Shown here: positions 36,093 to 46,340 of the stretch, one piece after another
How the letters are laid out: each line of letters starts with the position of its first letter
How positions within the stretch are numbered: the first letter of the stretch is position 1
NCBI RefSeq assembly: GCF_014698735.1
Contig: NZ_JACJTQ010000006.1
Location: forward strand, 112,629-176,628
Direction of reading: 5' to 3'
Length of the DNA stretch: 64,000 nt
From: Anabaena catenula FACHB-362
GTDB lineage: Bacteria > Cyanobacteriota > Cyanobacteriia > Cyanobacteriales > Nostocaceae
Position numbers and translations under genes: made by a program
Notes under the pieces: model-generated
The model's input: only the letters and a program-made list of their open reading frames with translations
Database searches by the model: none
Told to the model about the DNA's origin: nothing

Positions 36093-36476
36093 TTAGCAGT
36101 ATTGTGAAATATCTTCGCCGCACTCATCAGCTAAATAGCACATCGCTCGAAACCTTAAACCTACTACTTCTTCATACAAAGGGTTTAGTTTGCACATTGG
36201 CGGAATGTGAAACATGGTTTTACCAAATAGTTGAACATCACGCTCAAAAGGACATTGAGCCGGAATGAATTTACACAACCGATGAGCAAGCAAGCGATCG
36301 CTAACTTTTAGGTTATCCAACCACTGACGCAACGGTACCAGAAAATCCCAATTAAACTGTGAATGTGAGCCTTGTAATTGGGTAACATCAGCTTTACTCG
36401 TCTCTGCTTGATGGAGCGATACCCAACTGACTAGAAAAATCTTTTTAGTGGTATTATTAAATACCTTCATGATCAC
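36093..36476 (-). CDS. Mo-dependent nitrogenase C-terminal-domain protein
   Basis: The 127-residue protein matches the small cyanobacterial family named for the Mo-dependent nitrogenase C-terminal domain. It has RQWLDNLKVSDRLLAHRLC, IPAQCPFERDVQLFG, FHIPPMCKLNPLYEEVVGLRF and a YLADECGED end. Conserved cysteines (CPFER, PMCKLNP, CYLADEC) suggest a metal or redox role, but the function is unknown. Despite the name, these proteins are often encoded away from nif genes, and none are in this window. Confidence 0.88.
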   Translation of the reverse strand: MIMKVFNNTTKKIFLVSWVSLHQAETSKADVTQLQGSHSQFNWDFLVPLRQWLDNLKVSDRLLAHRLCKFIPAQCPFERDVQLFGKTMFHIPPMCKLNPLYEEVVGLRFRAMCYLADECGEDISQYC

Positions 36477-36816
36477 GCCTCTCTTTTAATGAGGGTATTC
36501 ACCTTACCGATGAATATATATACAATTAAGACAATTGCCTTTCCTGAACAAAAACTATTCTGACGGAAATTATATAAAAAGTGTGAGTAGGCACTTAAAG
36601 TCAGAACCGATGTATTACTACGTCAAGTTAAGCGTAATTTTCCCGGAAGTGGTACTGTATTCCTCGGAACTTATCCATAACTTGACACAGTTTAAATTCT
36701 AATGAAGACCTCTACCTTTGGACAGGTTTTAGTGTAACATTTACAAGTCTTATTATATCTAATAATTATTAGTAGTTTTGATAAATATAAATGCTGCAAA
36801 TAGTTAAGTTTAACCG
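36477..36816. other. 340-bp intergenic region
   Basis: A divergent promoter region. GTCAAGTTA (36622-36630) and TAACTTGAC (36678-36686) form a 9-base perfect inverted repeat around 47 bases. No gene is seen. Confidence 0.4.
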
Positions 36817-36822
36817 TTGATT

Positions 36823-38013
36823 GTGCTGCAATTTACCATTTACGGGGTATTAGGGCTAACTTACCTGGGTTTAGCACTGGGTTACATTCCCGGTTTACGG
36901 ATGAACCGCGCCACTATTGCCTTAGTCGGTTCCGCTTTGTTAATTGCGTTGGGTGTCCTGAACTTACAGGAAGCATGGCTTGCTATTGATGCCAACACAA
37001 TCGTATTTTTGTTGAGCATGATGGTAGTTAACACCAATTTAGCCTATGCAGGGTTTTTCCGTAAAGCTCTATCGGTGTTATTGAGTATCACCCGCAGCCC
37101 TTTGGGATTATTAATAACTTTAACTTTTGGTAGCGGTATTCTCTCGGCTTTTTTTCTCAATGACACTTTGGCGCTGGTTTTTACACCCTTAACTCTCAGC
37201 TTGACACAAGCTTTAGGTTTGAATCCGATACCTTATTTACTAGCCATCGCAGGTGCAACTAATATCGGTTCAGTCGCCACTTTAAGTGGTAATCCCCAAA
37301 ACATCCTCATTGGCTCATTTTCAGGGATCAGCTATCTAGATTTTTTACGGGCATTAGCGCCCATTGGTATAACAGGCTTAGTTATGCAAGTGGCATTACT
37401 CTGGCTACTTTATCCAGATGTGCGCTCAAATCAACCTTGTCAACTTTTAAAAATAGACAATCAACGCATTTTCAAACCCTTATTTAAGAAGACATTAATT
37501 ATCACCACCGGATTATTAATTGCTTTTGCTGTGGGTTTACCTTTAGCAGAATCCGCTTTAGTCGCTGCCAGTTTGTTGCTGATTACTAGACGAATTAAAC
37601 CACAACGTATTCTTAAAAAAGTAGATTGGAATTTGTTAGTGATGTTTTCTGGACTTTTTATTTTAACGAAAGTCACACAGAAGTTGAATTTGCTACAACC
37701 ATTTACTCATGTTGTTAAATCTGAGCTTGGTTTATTAGCAATCACAACTATTATGTCAAATCTGATTTCTAATGTTCCTACTGTACTGCTACTACAACCC
37801 CTAATTGCTCCCAATGATACCCATTCTTGGCTGTTGCTGGCAGCATCATCAACCCTAGCTGGTAATTTGACTTTGTTTGGTGCTGTTGCCAATTTGATCA
37901 TCGTAGAAGCAGCCGCAGAGTTAGGCTACAAACTCACCTTTTGGGAGCATTTGCGCTTTGGTGTACCGTTGACAGTGTGTACTTTGGTTTTAGTTTACCT
38001 CTGGATTCATTAG
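36823..38013 (+). CDS. Anion / arsenite-type membrane transporter (ArsB/NhaD/SLC13 superfamily)
   Basis: The protein has 396 residues from GTG 36823; TTG 36817 is the alternative. It has about ten hydrophobic segments. Family marks are FFLNDTLALVFTPLTLSL and GATNIGSVATLSGNPQNILIGS in the first half and NLISNVPTVLLLQPLI and AANLIIVEAA-like motifs in the second, the inverted NDT/NVP hairpins of the ion-transporter superfamily. It should export or exchange an anion or Na+/H+. Substrate cannot be told from the sequence. Confidence 0.87.
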   Translation: MLQFTIYGVLGLTYLGLALGYIPGLRMNRATIALVGSALLIALGVLNLQEAWLAIDANTIVFLLSMMVVNTNLAYAGFFRKALSVLLSITRSPLGLLITLTFGSGILSAFFLNDTLALVFTPLTLSLTQALGLNPIPYLLAIAGATNIGSVATLSGNPQNILIGSFSGISYLDFLRALAPIGITGLVMQVALLWLLYPDVRSNQPCQLLKIDNQRIFKPLFKKTLIITTGLLIAFAVGLPLAESALVAASLLLITRRIKPQRILKKVDWNLLVMFSGLFILTKVTQKLNLLQPFTHVVKSELGLLAITTIMSNLISNVPTVLLLQPLIAPNDTHSWLLLAASSTLAGNLTLFGAVANLIIVEAAAELGYKLTFWEHLRFGVPLTVCTLVLVYLWIH

Positions 38014-38083
38014 CTGAACTACTTATAGCGTTTCCTACTCACATGAGCTATGTACAGCGGTTTCCAATCATATGAGGTACATC

Positions 38084-38125
38084 ATAGCCCCCTCATCGCA
38101 AGCGATGAGGGGGTTGGGGGTGGGG
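38084..38125 (+). repeat. Palindromic intergenic repeat
   Basis: CCCCCTCATCGC-AA-GCGATGAGGGGG is a 12-base-arm palindrome followed by TTGGGGGTGGGG, related in layout to the repeat inside ureC (25590-25632). Confidence 0.7.
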
Positions 38126-38168
38126 TGTTTGTACCTCACTCAACCGAGAAGGGCTATATCGTATTTCA

Positions 38169-38501
38169 TTACACAATTTGCACTGACTGAGTATTAATTT
38201 CTATGAAGTTAGCCAGTTTTACGTCATTCGTAAATAATGTGGCGTTGAGAGATTTTGCAGTTGCTACAATTATGGCATCAGGAAGTCTAAATTTGTATTG
38301 TTTGCGAAGTGCAATCGTTAAATTTTTAATATTATTATCAATACCAACAACTGTAATTTTATTTAAAAAATCAATTATTTGTGTTTCTTCAACTGAACTC
38401 AGGCTAGGATAAGATAACAATTCGATTTCAGTAATCACTGAAACAAAATATTGCCCAGATGCTAATGGGTTTACTAACCTACCACCCAAAAAATACAGCA
38501 A
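38169..38501 (-). pseudogene. PIN-domain gene truncated at its 5' end
   Basis: The frame of about 110 codons reads LLYFLGGRLVNPLASGQYF, then EIELLSYPSLS and RLPDAIIVATAKSLNATLFTND, the middle and end of a VapC-like PIN domain with its later acidic residues. The usual N-terminal MxxLLDTN is missing. In frame upstream are only D-S-Y-I and then TAG at 38516-38514, and these codons lie in an inverted repeat of an inserted element (38501-38664). The only start is TTG 38501. Expression and activity are doubtful. Confidence 0.65.
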
Positions 38502-38664
38502 TATATAGGAATCCTAAATGATTTCTGTTAGCTTGCGTGGCGTAGCCATAAAATATCCGAGTATTGTAGGGTGGGCATTGCCCACCTTATCATGGTTTTT
38601 GTGGGCGTTGCCCACCCTACAAATACTTAGATTTATTCAAGAATCAAATCGGATTCCTATATAT
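38501..38664. mobile_element. MITE-like element carrying a REP palindrome
   Basis: ATATATAGGAATCC (38501-38514) and its exact complement GGATTCCTATATAT (38651-38664) bound 164 bases. Inside, at 38566-38620, is a REP-type palindrome with arms GTAGGGTGGGCATTGCCCAC and GTGGGCGTTGCCCACCCTAC (18 of 20 match). No transposase is encoded. Confidence 0.65.
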
Positions 38665-38667
38665 ATA

Positions 38668-38757
38668 GGACTTACGCAAAACAGAACTAAAGTAGCGGTA
38701 ATTCATGAATTACCGCTACACAGGAATAAGGTTTTCAGTCACATCTTGCGTAAGTCC
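38668..38757. mobile_element. 90-bp MITE with perfect 12-bp terminal inverted repeats
   Basis: The ends are GGACTTACGCAA (38668-38679) and TTGCGTAAGTCC (38746-38757), flanked by TA on both sides as expected of a TA target duplication. A perfect 28-base palindrome built on GTAGCGGTAATTCA sits inside at 38692-38719. The tips resemble those of cyanobacterial IS/MITE families moved in trans. Confidence 0.85.
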
Positions 38758-38890
38758 TAATATAATCTTGATCTTTATTTATCTTAGCTTTTCACATCTA
38801 GAAAAAAAGTAATTCTCTAAGTCTCAACACAAAAACGCAAAGATGCTAAAAACACCTTTGCGCCTTTGCGTCTATCGCACGAAACAATTC

Positions 38891-40657
38891 TTAGGAAGCT
38901 ACTTGCGCCGTTGGCCGAGTCCGCCGTCTTCTACCATCAGCAACCTTCACAGGTGGTTCTTCAGGGATTTGCATCAACAAAGTCACAGAAGGTTGACATT
39001 GCAATTCTCGACGCATGGAACGTGCCAATTCTTTTTCTAAAGTTCCTTGTAAACCACCCCAATCGATATCGGCTGGTTCCCCTCCGGCTGAAAATTCCGA
39101 CCAACGGACACTGAGAATTTCTTCAATTCGCTGTTGTACCCACTTTAGCAGGAGCGATCTATCTATACTTGTCACCACACCCCGCAGGTGAATTTCAGGT
39201 TTTGCCAACAGTTTACCAGTCCAATCAATGGCAGCCGCAACAGTTACAATACCTTCTGAAGCCATACTTTGCCGTTCTTGCAAGACTTTGGCGCTGACCA
39301 TACCAGAACTAGTAGTATCCACAAGTTCAATCCCTGATTGCACTTTACCCGCAACACGGATAGATTCTTCGGTCAGTTCTATCACATCCCCATTCTCAAT
39401 AATAATCATATTTTCAGATGGGATGCCCATACTTTGAGCCGTTTCCGCGTGCTTCACCAACATCCGATGTTCGCCGTGAAATGGCACAAAGAACTTGGGT
39501 CGAGTTAAAGCAATCATCAGCTTTTGGTCTTCTTGGCAACCGTGACCAGAAACGTGAATACCTTTATCTCGTCCATAGACCACTTTTGCTCCCTGAATCA
39601 TCAATTTATCGATGGTGTTCACCACCGCAATTGTATTCCCAGGAATTGGGTTAGCGGAGAATACGACTGTATCTCCTGTGCGAATTTTGATGTGGGGGTG
39701 TTGTTTGTTGGCGATTCGGGTCATGGCTGACATCGTTTCACCCTGAGAACCAGTGGTCAGAACCAGCACATTCTCATCGGGCATACTGCGAACCATGTGC
39801 AACGGTTGCAGCAGATTATCTTCGCACTTGATATAGCCTAAATTTCGGGCATGGGCAATTAAATTCAGCATGGAACGCCCAACAACTGTGACTACACGGT
39901 TGTGTTTCTTTGCCAAATCCAAAATCATGTTGATGCGATGAACGCTGGAAGCAAAGGTTGTGACAAATAGTCTTCCAGTGGCTTGAGAGAAGACTCGATC
40001 CAGATTAGGATAAACAGAACGTTCTGAAGGTGTAAAACCTGGTACTTCTGAGTTAGTGGAATCACTTAACAAGCAAAGTACGCCTTTTTCGCCATGTTCT
40101 GCTAGACGTTGCAAGTCAAATTTTTCCCCATCGACTGGGGTGTGATCAATTTTAAAATCTCCTGTGTGGATGACTACACCCAGGGGAGTATGCAGGGCAA
40201 CTGTGAAGCTATCCGCGATGGAGTGGGTATTGCGGATATATTCGACAAAAAAGGCTTTACCAATTCGGACTACATCGCGGGGAAGGACTGTTCTTAATTC
40301 TGTGCGATCGCGTACCCCTGCTTCTTCTAATTTACCTTCTAGCATTGCCATTGCTAGTCTGGGTCCATAAATCACCGGGATATCAAATTGCTTGAGGTGA
40401 AATGCAATCCCACCGATATGGTCTTCATGACCATGAGTCACGACCATGCCTTTAATTTTATGGCGATTCTCTCGTAAGTAAGTTGTATCTGGTAATACAA
40501 TGTTAACGCCATGCATTCCGTTTGTGGGAAAAGCCAATCCTGCATCTAACAGGATTATTTCGTCTTCGTACTCGAAAACACAGGTATTTTTACCGATTTC
40601 GTGTAAGCCACCCAAAGGAATAATTTTGAGGGCTGATTCAATTTCGTTTTTAACCAT
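38891..40657 (-). CDS. rnj: Ribonuclease J
   Basis: The 588-residue metallo-beta-lactamase/beta-CASP nuclease has the zinc motif THGHEDHIGG and the later HTGDFKIDH. The beta-CASP part has VTTFASSVHRI, TGSQGE and HVSGHG. A helical C-terminal domain follows. It degrades and matures RNA with 5'-exo and endo activity. A basic tail GRRRRTRP near the end is common in cyanobacterial RNase J. ATG 40657 is preceded by AAGGAG. The asd-dapA-rnj order on one strand is conserved in cyanobacteria. Confidence 0.96.
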   Translation of the reverse strand: MVKNEIESALKIIPLGGLHEIGKNTCVFEYEDEIILLDAGLAFPTNGMHGVNIVLPDTTYLRENRHKIKGMVVTHGHEDHIGGIAFHLKQFDIPVIYGPRLAMAMLEGKLEEAGVRDRTELRTVLPRDVVRIGKAFFVEYIRNTHSIADSFTVALHTPLGVVIHTGDFKIDHTPVDGEKFDLQRLAEHGEKGVLCLLSDSTNSEVPGFTPSERSVYPNLDRVFSQATGRLFVTTFASSVHRINMILDLAKKHNRVVTVVGRSMLNLIAHARNLGYIKCEDNLLQPLHMVRSMPDENVLVLTTGSQGETMSAMTRIANKQHPHIKIRTGDTVVFSANPIPGNTIAVVNTIDKLMIQGAKVVYGRDKGIHVSGHGCQEDQKLMIALTRPKFFVPFHGEHRMLVKHAETAQSMGIPSENMIIIENGDVIELTEESIRVAGKVQSGIELVDTTSSGMVSAKVLQERQSMASEGIVTVAAAIDWTGKLLAKPEIHLRGVVTSIDRSLLLKWVQQRIEEILSVRWSEFSAGGEPADIDWGGLQGTLEKELARSMRRELQCQPSVTLLMQIPEEPPVKVADGRRRRTRPTAQVAS

Positions 40658-40957
40658 TTTCTCCTTGAGATTGTTGTTTGTTGTGAATCAGTTGATAGTT
40701 AGCTTTCTTGTATGAAATACAACACTGATTTTTTATAATTTAGTCAGTGTAAAAACAGCCAAGTTTTAATTCAGATATCCAATTTTTTATTGAATAAAAT
40801 GAAATTTTTACTGTTCGCGGAGCATTTCGGAGAACAGGATTTTTATATCTCTCAGTTGTAGCACAGATGTTTAAATCGCACCTTAGTAGCAATTATTGCC
40901 AATTATTTATATGTATTTTGGGCAATCGGAGTTTGCCAGTATCCAACATATTGGCGC
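40658..40957. other. 300-bp spacer between dapA and rnj
   Basis: No gene or strong hairpin is seen. The spacing is long for an operon, so rnj may have its own promoter here. Confidence 0.4.
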
Positions 40958-41842
40958 TTAGATTAAACTCAGTTCTTTCAGCACAGCCTCTAACTTTTGA
41001 CAGCTTTCTGCGTCACCTTCACATAGGGGCAGACGCATTGAACCAACCTCCCAACCTTGAAGTTTTAGTGCTTGCTTAACTAGGATAGGATTTGTAGTTA
41101 AAAATAAAGCTTTAAACAACGGGAACAGTTGTAGATGAATCTCCGTGGCAATTTGAATTTTACCGACATTAAAAGCCTGAATCATCTGTTGTAGTTGATT
41201 ACCTACCAGATGAGAAGCTACACTTACTACACCCTTAGCACCTATAGCTAACATAGGCAAGGTTAAAGAATCATCTCCAGCGTAAATCTGAAATTCTTTG
41301 GGTGTCAAGCGGCGAATTTCACTGGACTGGTCTAAGTTTCCGCTGGCTTCTTTAATGCCGACAATGTTGTCAATTTCCGCTAAACGTACAACTGTTTCTG
41401 GACTCAGGTTTTGACCTGTACGACCAGGGATGTTATATAACAACATTGGTAAGTCGGGACAGGCTTTTGCTATTGCCTGAAAGTGTTGATACAATCCCGC
41501 TTGCGGCGGTTTGTTGTAATAGGGGACAACTTGTAAAGAACCATGTACTCCTATTCTAGCTGCTTTTTCGGTTGCTGCGATCGCTTCGGTTGTTGAGTTA
41601 GAACCACAGCCGGCAATTACTTTAGCTTTCCCAGCTACGGCCTGCAATACCTCAACAAACAACTGGTATTCCTCGTCCCAACTCAAGGTCGGAGATTCTC
41701 CTGTTGTCCCACATACAACTAATGTATCTGTACCGTTATTAACTAGATGCGCTGCTAATTTGGCTGCTACATCATAGTTAACGCTGCCGTCTGCTTTAAA
41801 CGGCGTAATCATAGCAGTTACAATTGTGCCAAAATCTCCCAC
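40958..41842 (-). CDS. dapA: 4-hydroxy-tetrahydrodipicolinate synthase
   Basis: The 294-residue DapA condenses pyruvate with aspartate semialdehyde on the way to lysine and diaminopimelate. The Schiff-base lysine is K164 in GIKEASGN, the catalytic tyrosine is Y136 in [10 protein letters not shown] with R141, and GTTGESPTL binds the substrate. The start is GTG 41842, with AGGAG about 10 bases upstream. It lies 123 bases after asd, which supplies its substrate. Confidence 0.96.
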   Translation of the reverse strand: MGDFGTIVTAMITPFKADGSVNYDVAAKLAAHLVNNGTDTLVVCGTTGESPTLSWDEEYQLFVEVLQAVAGKAKVIAGCGSNSTTEAIAATEKAARIGVHGSLQVVPYYNKPPQAGLYQHFQAIAKACPDLPMLLYNIPGRTGQNLSPETVVRLAEIDNIVGIKEASGNLDQSSEIRRLTPKEFQIYAGDDSLTLPMLAIGAKGVVSVASHLVGNQLQQMIQAFNVGKIQIATEIHLQLFPLFKALFLTTNPILVKQALKLQGWEVGSMRLPLCEGDAESCQKLEAVLKELSLI

Positions 41843-41857
41843 CCTCTTTTTACTCCT

Positions 41858-41925
41858 GATTAGTCATTAGTCATTAGTTATTGGTCATTAGTCATTAGTC
41901 ATTACTCATTGGTTATTGGTGACGA
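41858..41925. repeat. TTAGTCA heptamer tandem repeat
   Basis: Several imperfect copies of TTAGTCA/TTGGTCA fill most of the spacer between asd and dapA, another short tandem repeat. Confidence 0.75.
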
Positions 41926-41965
41926 GGTAGAAGAAAGGAAAATTACACAATTACCAATTACCAAA

Positions 41966-42997
41966 CTACGCTGTAGTCGATTGGAGTAGATTTTTCTCTA
42001 TTAATAATTCGGCAATTTGCACTGCATTTAATGCTGCGCCTTTGCGAATTTGGTCACCACATAGCCATAGTTCCAAGCCACAATGATGAGAAATATCTTG
42101 ACGAATTCTCCCTACTAAAACTTCATCCCGCCCACTGGCTTCTATTGGCATGGGAAAATGATTTGCTTGCCAATCTTCTACCAATTTCACCCCAGGGGCT
42201 TGACTTAAAATTGCTCTAGCCTCATCTGGATTAAAAGGTGTCTCGAATTCTAGATTAATTGCTTCTGAATGGGCGCGGAGTACGGGAACCCGTACACAAG
42301 TTGCAGTTATTCTGATTTCTTGACTACCAAATATTTTGCGGGTTTCATTGACCATTTTCAGTTCTTCTTCACAATACCCTAAATCGGTTAATGGGGAATT
42401 ATGAGGAAATAAATTAAAAGCCAAGGGGTAAGGCAGGACTTCAGCTACTGGCTGTTTCCCTTGTAAGATGTCACGGGTTTGGGTTTTGACTTCTTCCATT
42501 GCTTTAGCACCAGCACCACTAGCCGATTGGTAGGTAGCTGCCACAATCCGTTTTACTGGTTTAATCTTATGCAATGGCCATACTGCCAAGGTCATTAAAA
42601 TTGTTGTGCAGTTGGGATTGGCAATAATGCCTTTGTGACTAGCTGCGGCTTGGGGATTTACCTCTGGTACGACCAAGGGAACTTCTGGGTGCATACGGAA
42701 AGCACTGGAGTTATCTATCACCACTGCGCCTTTCGCTACTGCTACCCCAGCCCAGGTTTTGGATGTTCCGCCGCCCGCACTAGCCAGAACTATATCCACA
42801 TTTTCAAAAGCCTGTTCAGTCACCGGCTCTACTAGTATATTTTCCCCTTTAAATTTGAGTGTTTTGCCGGCACTGCGCTCAGATGCTAACAATTTTAAAT
42901 TAGCAATCGGAAAATTCCGGCTTTCTAGTAATTCCAGCAACTCTGTGCCTACAGCACCAGTTGCTCCCAAAATAGCTACACGATAGGATTTAGACAA
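41966..42997 (-). CDS. asd: Aspartate-semialdehyde dehydrogenase
   Basis: The protein has 343 residues from a TTG start at 42997 (MSKSYRVAILGATGAVG), chosen because AAGGAGGAG lies just upstream. The longer frame to 43042 begins inside poor context. The NADPH loop is GATGAVG, the catalytic Cys is C130 in ANPNCTTI, and the active-site His is in IEASGRDEV-adjacent sequence. It reduces aspartyl phosphate to the semialdehyde used for lysine, threonine and methionine. It is first in asd-dapA-rnj. Confidence 0.95.
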   Translation of the reverse strand: MSKSYRVAILGATGAVGTELLELLESRNFPIANLKLLASERSAGKTLKFKGENILVEPVTEQAFENVDIVLASAGGGTSKTWAGVAVAKGAVVIDNSSAFRMHPEVPLVVPEVNPQAAASHKGIIANPNCTTILMTLAVWPLHKIKPVKRIVAATYQSASGAGAKAMEEVKTQTRDILQGKQPVAEVLPYPLAFNLFPHNSPLTDLGYCEEELKMVNETRKIFGSQEIRITATCVRVPVLRAHSEAINLEFETPFNPDEARAILSQAPGVKLVEDWQANHFPMPIEASGRDEVLVGRIRQDISHHCGLELWLCGDQIRKGAALNAVQIAELLIEKNLLQSTTA

Positions 42998-43976
42998 ACT
43001 CAACTCCTCCTTTAAGAGGTTATTAACAATTTTTTGGCACAAATCACAATATTTATAATGGGCAAATCAGAAGTTAAATAGGTTTGAATAGTTTTGAGAG
43101 CTTTTTTCAGCCTTGCTCAATCAAGATATGAGATTCAAAAATTAGATCCTCTCAACTTTTGCTTTTCGCGCTGATTCGATTGCTTATCCCTCAAGAAATT
43201 CTAGGAAAGAGCGATCACCTTAGACTTAATTCATACTTCAATCCAGCAACATCTGTTTTCTCAATTTATTCAAAATTTCAACCCTTTATATTTTTTATAC
43301 TTAAGCGATATGGACTTTTACAATAATTTCTGATTAAATTTCACTTGCGAATTTTAATCAAATATTATCATATAACAAACTGTACTTTCAGATAAAAATT
43401 GAAATATCGGCATTGAGGTATTTTCTGTATCCCTGACCTATCAGGTAAAAAAGCCTGTTGCCTGTAAAGTTAGGTTGCCGATTGTCAGAAATATACTCTA
43501 TTTACGATAGATTCAGAACCAGGACATCAGAAAATATCTATGTAGCAAAATAATATTAGCACTCTTTTTACAGAAAGCTGTCACAACCAATGGTAGAACC
43601 CTGGACTGAGAGTTACTATGTTGAAAGGATATCATGGTACGAGCCATCTGATCACCACTACTAATGCCCAGTTGTGAGTAAAAAACCCAAACAGCAGAGA
43701 ATTTAGCAGGTTTTTTAGTCCCAAGCACTGAATAACTGCTCAAGACTTATGAATTTGAGGTAAAAATGCTATCGGTAAAGATATTGCAGTAAAGTGTTAA
43801 GTCTTTTGCCATTGGCAGTAAACTGGATATCTGCTAGAGGGCAACCGTCCCCACCTTGGATGAGATCATGTCTACAAGGCATATCCTATCCCCTGAGACA
43901 GCAAGTTAGTAACGCGAACCATACGCGTCTTGGTATGTACTCAGAGATGAAAACACCAGAAAATTAGAGACAACGC
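42998..43976. other. 979-bp intergenic region between asd and tig
   Basis: Divergent promoter region, AT-rich to 43500. A 76-codon minus-strand frame (43513-43743) has no family signature or RBS and is not supported. No tRNA or clear terminator is seen. The long untranslated stretch before tig (43760-43976) may hold a 5' leader. Confidence 0.4.
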
Positions 43977-45392
43977 ATGAAAGTCACCCAGGAAAAACTT
44001 CCCGCCAGCCAAATTGGGCTGGAAATAGAGATTACACCGGAAATTACCAAACAAAAATACGAACAGGTTGTTAAAAACTTAAGTAAAACTGTCAATATTC
44101 CTGGGTTTCGCAAAGGCAAAGTACCCCGGCAGATATTATTACAGCGCCTAGGCGTAACTCGTATTAAAGCAGCAGCCCTGGAAGAATTAATTCCAGATGG
44201 TATTGAAGAAGCAGTCAAACAAGAAGCCATCCAGGCCATTGGTCAACCGCGTTTACGCTCATCCTTTGATGATTTGATTAATAATTATGAACCTGGGCAA
44301 CCCTTGGTGATTTCAGCTGCGGTTGATATAGAACCAGAAATCAATTTGACGCAGTACACAGGTTTGCAAGCCAAAGCCGAGGAAATCAAGTATGATCCCA
44401 CAAGGGTGGATGAGTTACTAGACAAGGAACGCCAAGAAATGGCAACCTTGGTTCCTGTGGAAGGACGAGCCGCCCAAATTGGGGATATCGCCGTAGTTGA
44501 TTTTAAAGGTGTAATCACCAAAGCTGAAGGTGAAGACGAATCAACAGAACCCACACCAATTCCCGGTGGAGAAGCGACTGATTTTCAAGTCGAGTTACAA
44601 GAAGATAAGTTTATCCCAGGTTTTGTCTCCGGGATGGTAGGAATGAACCCTGGAGAAACTAGAGAAATTGCGGCGCAGTTTCCAGATCCTTATGCTAACA
44701 AAGAGTTAGCTGGTAAACCCGCACTGTTCACAGTGACACTCAAAGAAATTAAGGAAAAAGAACTACCGGAATTGAATGACGATTTTGCTCAAGAAGTGAG
44801 TGAATTCGAGACATTGGCACAATTGCGGGCATCTTTAGAAACGCGCTATCAAAAAGAGGCTGAAGATAAAACTAAGGCAAATCAGCAAGAAGCCTTGTTA
44901 GAAGTACTGATCAAAAACGTAGAAGTTGATTTACCAGCGACCTTAATTGAACAAGAAGTCGATGCCATGTTGACACAGACAGCAATGAAACTGTCACAGC
45001 AGGGGCTAGATGTGAAAAAGCTGTTTACCCAAGATATTATTCCCCAATTGCGGGAGCGATCGCAGCCAGAGGCAATTGAACGCCTAAAACGTTCCCTAGC
45101 CATCCAAGAAATCGGCAAACGCGAATCTATCCAAGTGACACCTCCAGAAGTTCAAGCTAGAGTCAAAGAACTGATAGAACAGTATCCTGACGAAGATGTA
45201 GATCCTGTAAGACTACAATCAGTGGTAGAGAACGAACTGTTAAACGAAAAAATCATTGATTGGCTTTTAGCCAACTCCAGTGTGGAACTAGTACCTTACG
45301 GTTCTTTAAGTGCGACAGAGGAACCAGCAGCAGAATTAGCAGATCAAAGTCCTGAAGTTGCTACCGAAGAAGCAACTACAAGTCCTGAGTAA
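43977..45392 (+). CDS. tig: Trigger factor
   Basis: The 471-residue ribosome-bound chaperone and peptidyl-prolyl isomerase has the ribosome-docking loop GFRKGKVPRQIL at residues 41-52. The FKBP-like domain follows at about 160-245 (GDIAVVDFKGVI, PGFVSGMVGMNPGETREI). The helical C-terminal arms run to an acidic Glu/Ala-rich tail. It folds nascent chains at the exit tunnel. It stands before clpP-clpX, the usual cyanobacterial order. Confidence 0.96.
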   Translation: MKVTQEKLPASQIGLEIEITPEITKQKYEQVVKNLSKTVNIPGFRKGKVPRQILLQRLGVTRIKAAALEELIPDGIEEAVKQEAIQAIGQPRLRSSFDDLINNYEPGQPLVISAAVDIEPEINLTQYTGLQAKAEEIKYDPTRVDELLDKERQEMATLVPVEGRAAQIGDIAVVDFKGVITKAEGEDESTEPTPIPGGEATDFQVELQEDKFIPGFVSGMVGMNPGETREIAAQFPDPYANKELAGKPALFTVTLKEIKEKELPELNDDFAQEVSEFETLAQLRASLETRYQKEAEDKTKANQQEALLEVLIKNVEVDLPATLIEQEVDAMLTQTAMKLSQQGLDVKKLFTQDIIPQLRERSQPEAIERLKRSLAIQEIGKRESIQVTPPEVQARVKELIEQYPDEDVDPVRLQSVVENELLNEKIIDWLLANSSVELVPYGSLSATEEPAAELADQSPEVATEEATTSPE

Positions 45393-45725
45393 AGAAGATG
45401 GGGAGATGGGAAGACGAGGGAGATAGGGAGAAATAATTACCTTCTGCCTTGGAACCTCCTACTTCCTGCCTTCTGACTTCACACTCAGCATACAAGACTA
45501 ACTTCAACGGCAAGAATTTATATTTATATAAGGCATAATGGTTAACACATAGCTCAAATCAAAATTCAATCCGTGAAAAAAGCAGCCATAACGGCTGCAA
45601 ATTCTGTCCCACTTATTGTTAAATATTCTTGTATGCTTGTATCGCAGTCGGGAAATTACCCAATTAGCAGCTTGAGTCCTATAGGCATTAGTTGCAACTT
45701 GAGCAGTCCTAGCAACATCGTCCCG

Positions 45726-46331
45726 ATGGTGGTAGAACAATCAGGCGTGGGAGAAAGGGCTTTTGATATCTACTCCCGCCTACTGCGAGAGCGGATTATT
45801 TTTTTGGGAACACCAATAGATGATGCTGTAGCCAACTCAATTGTGGCCCAATTGCTATTCTTAGATGCTGAAGACTCAGAAAAGGATATTCAACTTTACA
45901 TTAATTCTCCTGGTGGTTCAGTCTACGCAGGGATGGCAATCTATGATACAATACAGCAGATACGTCCCGATGTTGTAACCATCTGTTTTGGACTAGCCGC
46001 GAGCATGGGGGCCTTTTTATTAACATCTGGAACTCCAGGAAAGCGGATGTCTTTACCTGACTCCCGGATCATGATTCACCAACCCCTTGGTGGCGCTCAA
46101 GGTCAAGCCATTGACATTGAAATTCAAGCGCGAGAAATTCTTTACATTAAGGGTAACTTGAACCAGTTAATGGCCAAACATACTGGTCAACCCTTAGAAA
46201 GAATAGAAGCCGATACGGAACGCGACTTTTTCATGTCGGCAGAAGAGGCGAAGAATTACGGTTTGATCGATCAGGTCATTTCCCGACAAAATCTTCCCAC
46301 AGCAGGGGAAAACGTCACCATTCTGAAATAA
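45726..46331 (+). CDS. clpP: ATP-dependent Clp protease proteolytic subunit
   Basis: The protein has 201 residues from ATG 45726 ([20 protein letters not shown]). The frame is open from GTG 45573, but the extra 51 residues are unlike ClpP. The serine-protease triad is S93 (GLAASMGAF), H118 (IMIHQPLGG) and D167 (ADTERDFFM). [15 protein letters not shown] forms the oxyanion region. Fourteen copies form the protease chamber fed by ClpX, whose gene starts 9 bases downstream. Confidence 0.95.
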   Translation: MVVEQSGVGERAFDIYSRLLRERIIFLGTPIDDAVANSIVAQLLFLDAEDSEKDIQLYINSPGGSVYAGMAIYDTIQQIRPDVVTICFGLAASMGAFLLTSGTPGKRMSLPDSRIMIHQPLGGAQGQAIDIEIQAREILYIKGNLNQLMAKHTGQPLERIEADTERDFFMSAEEAKNYGLIDQVISRQNLPTAGENVTILK

Positions 46332-46340
46332 GAGGCTGGT

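Noticed and set aside
43513..43743. 76-codon minus-strand frame before tig
   Set aside because: No RBS, family signature or partner gene. It lies in the divergent promoter region.
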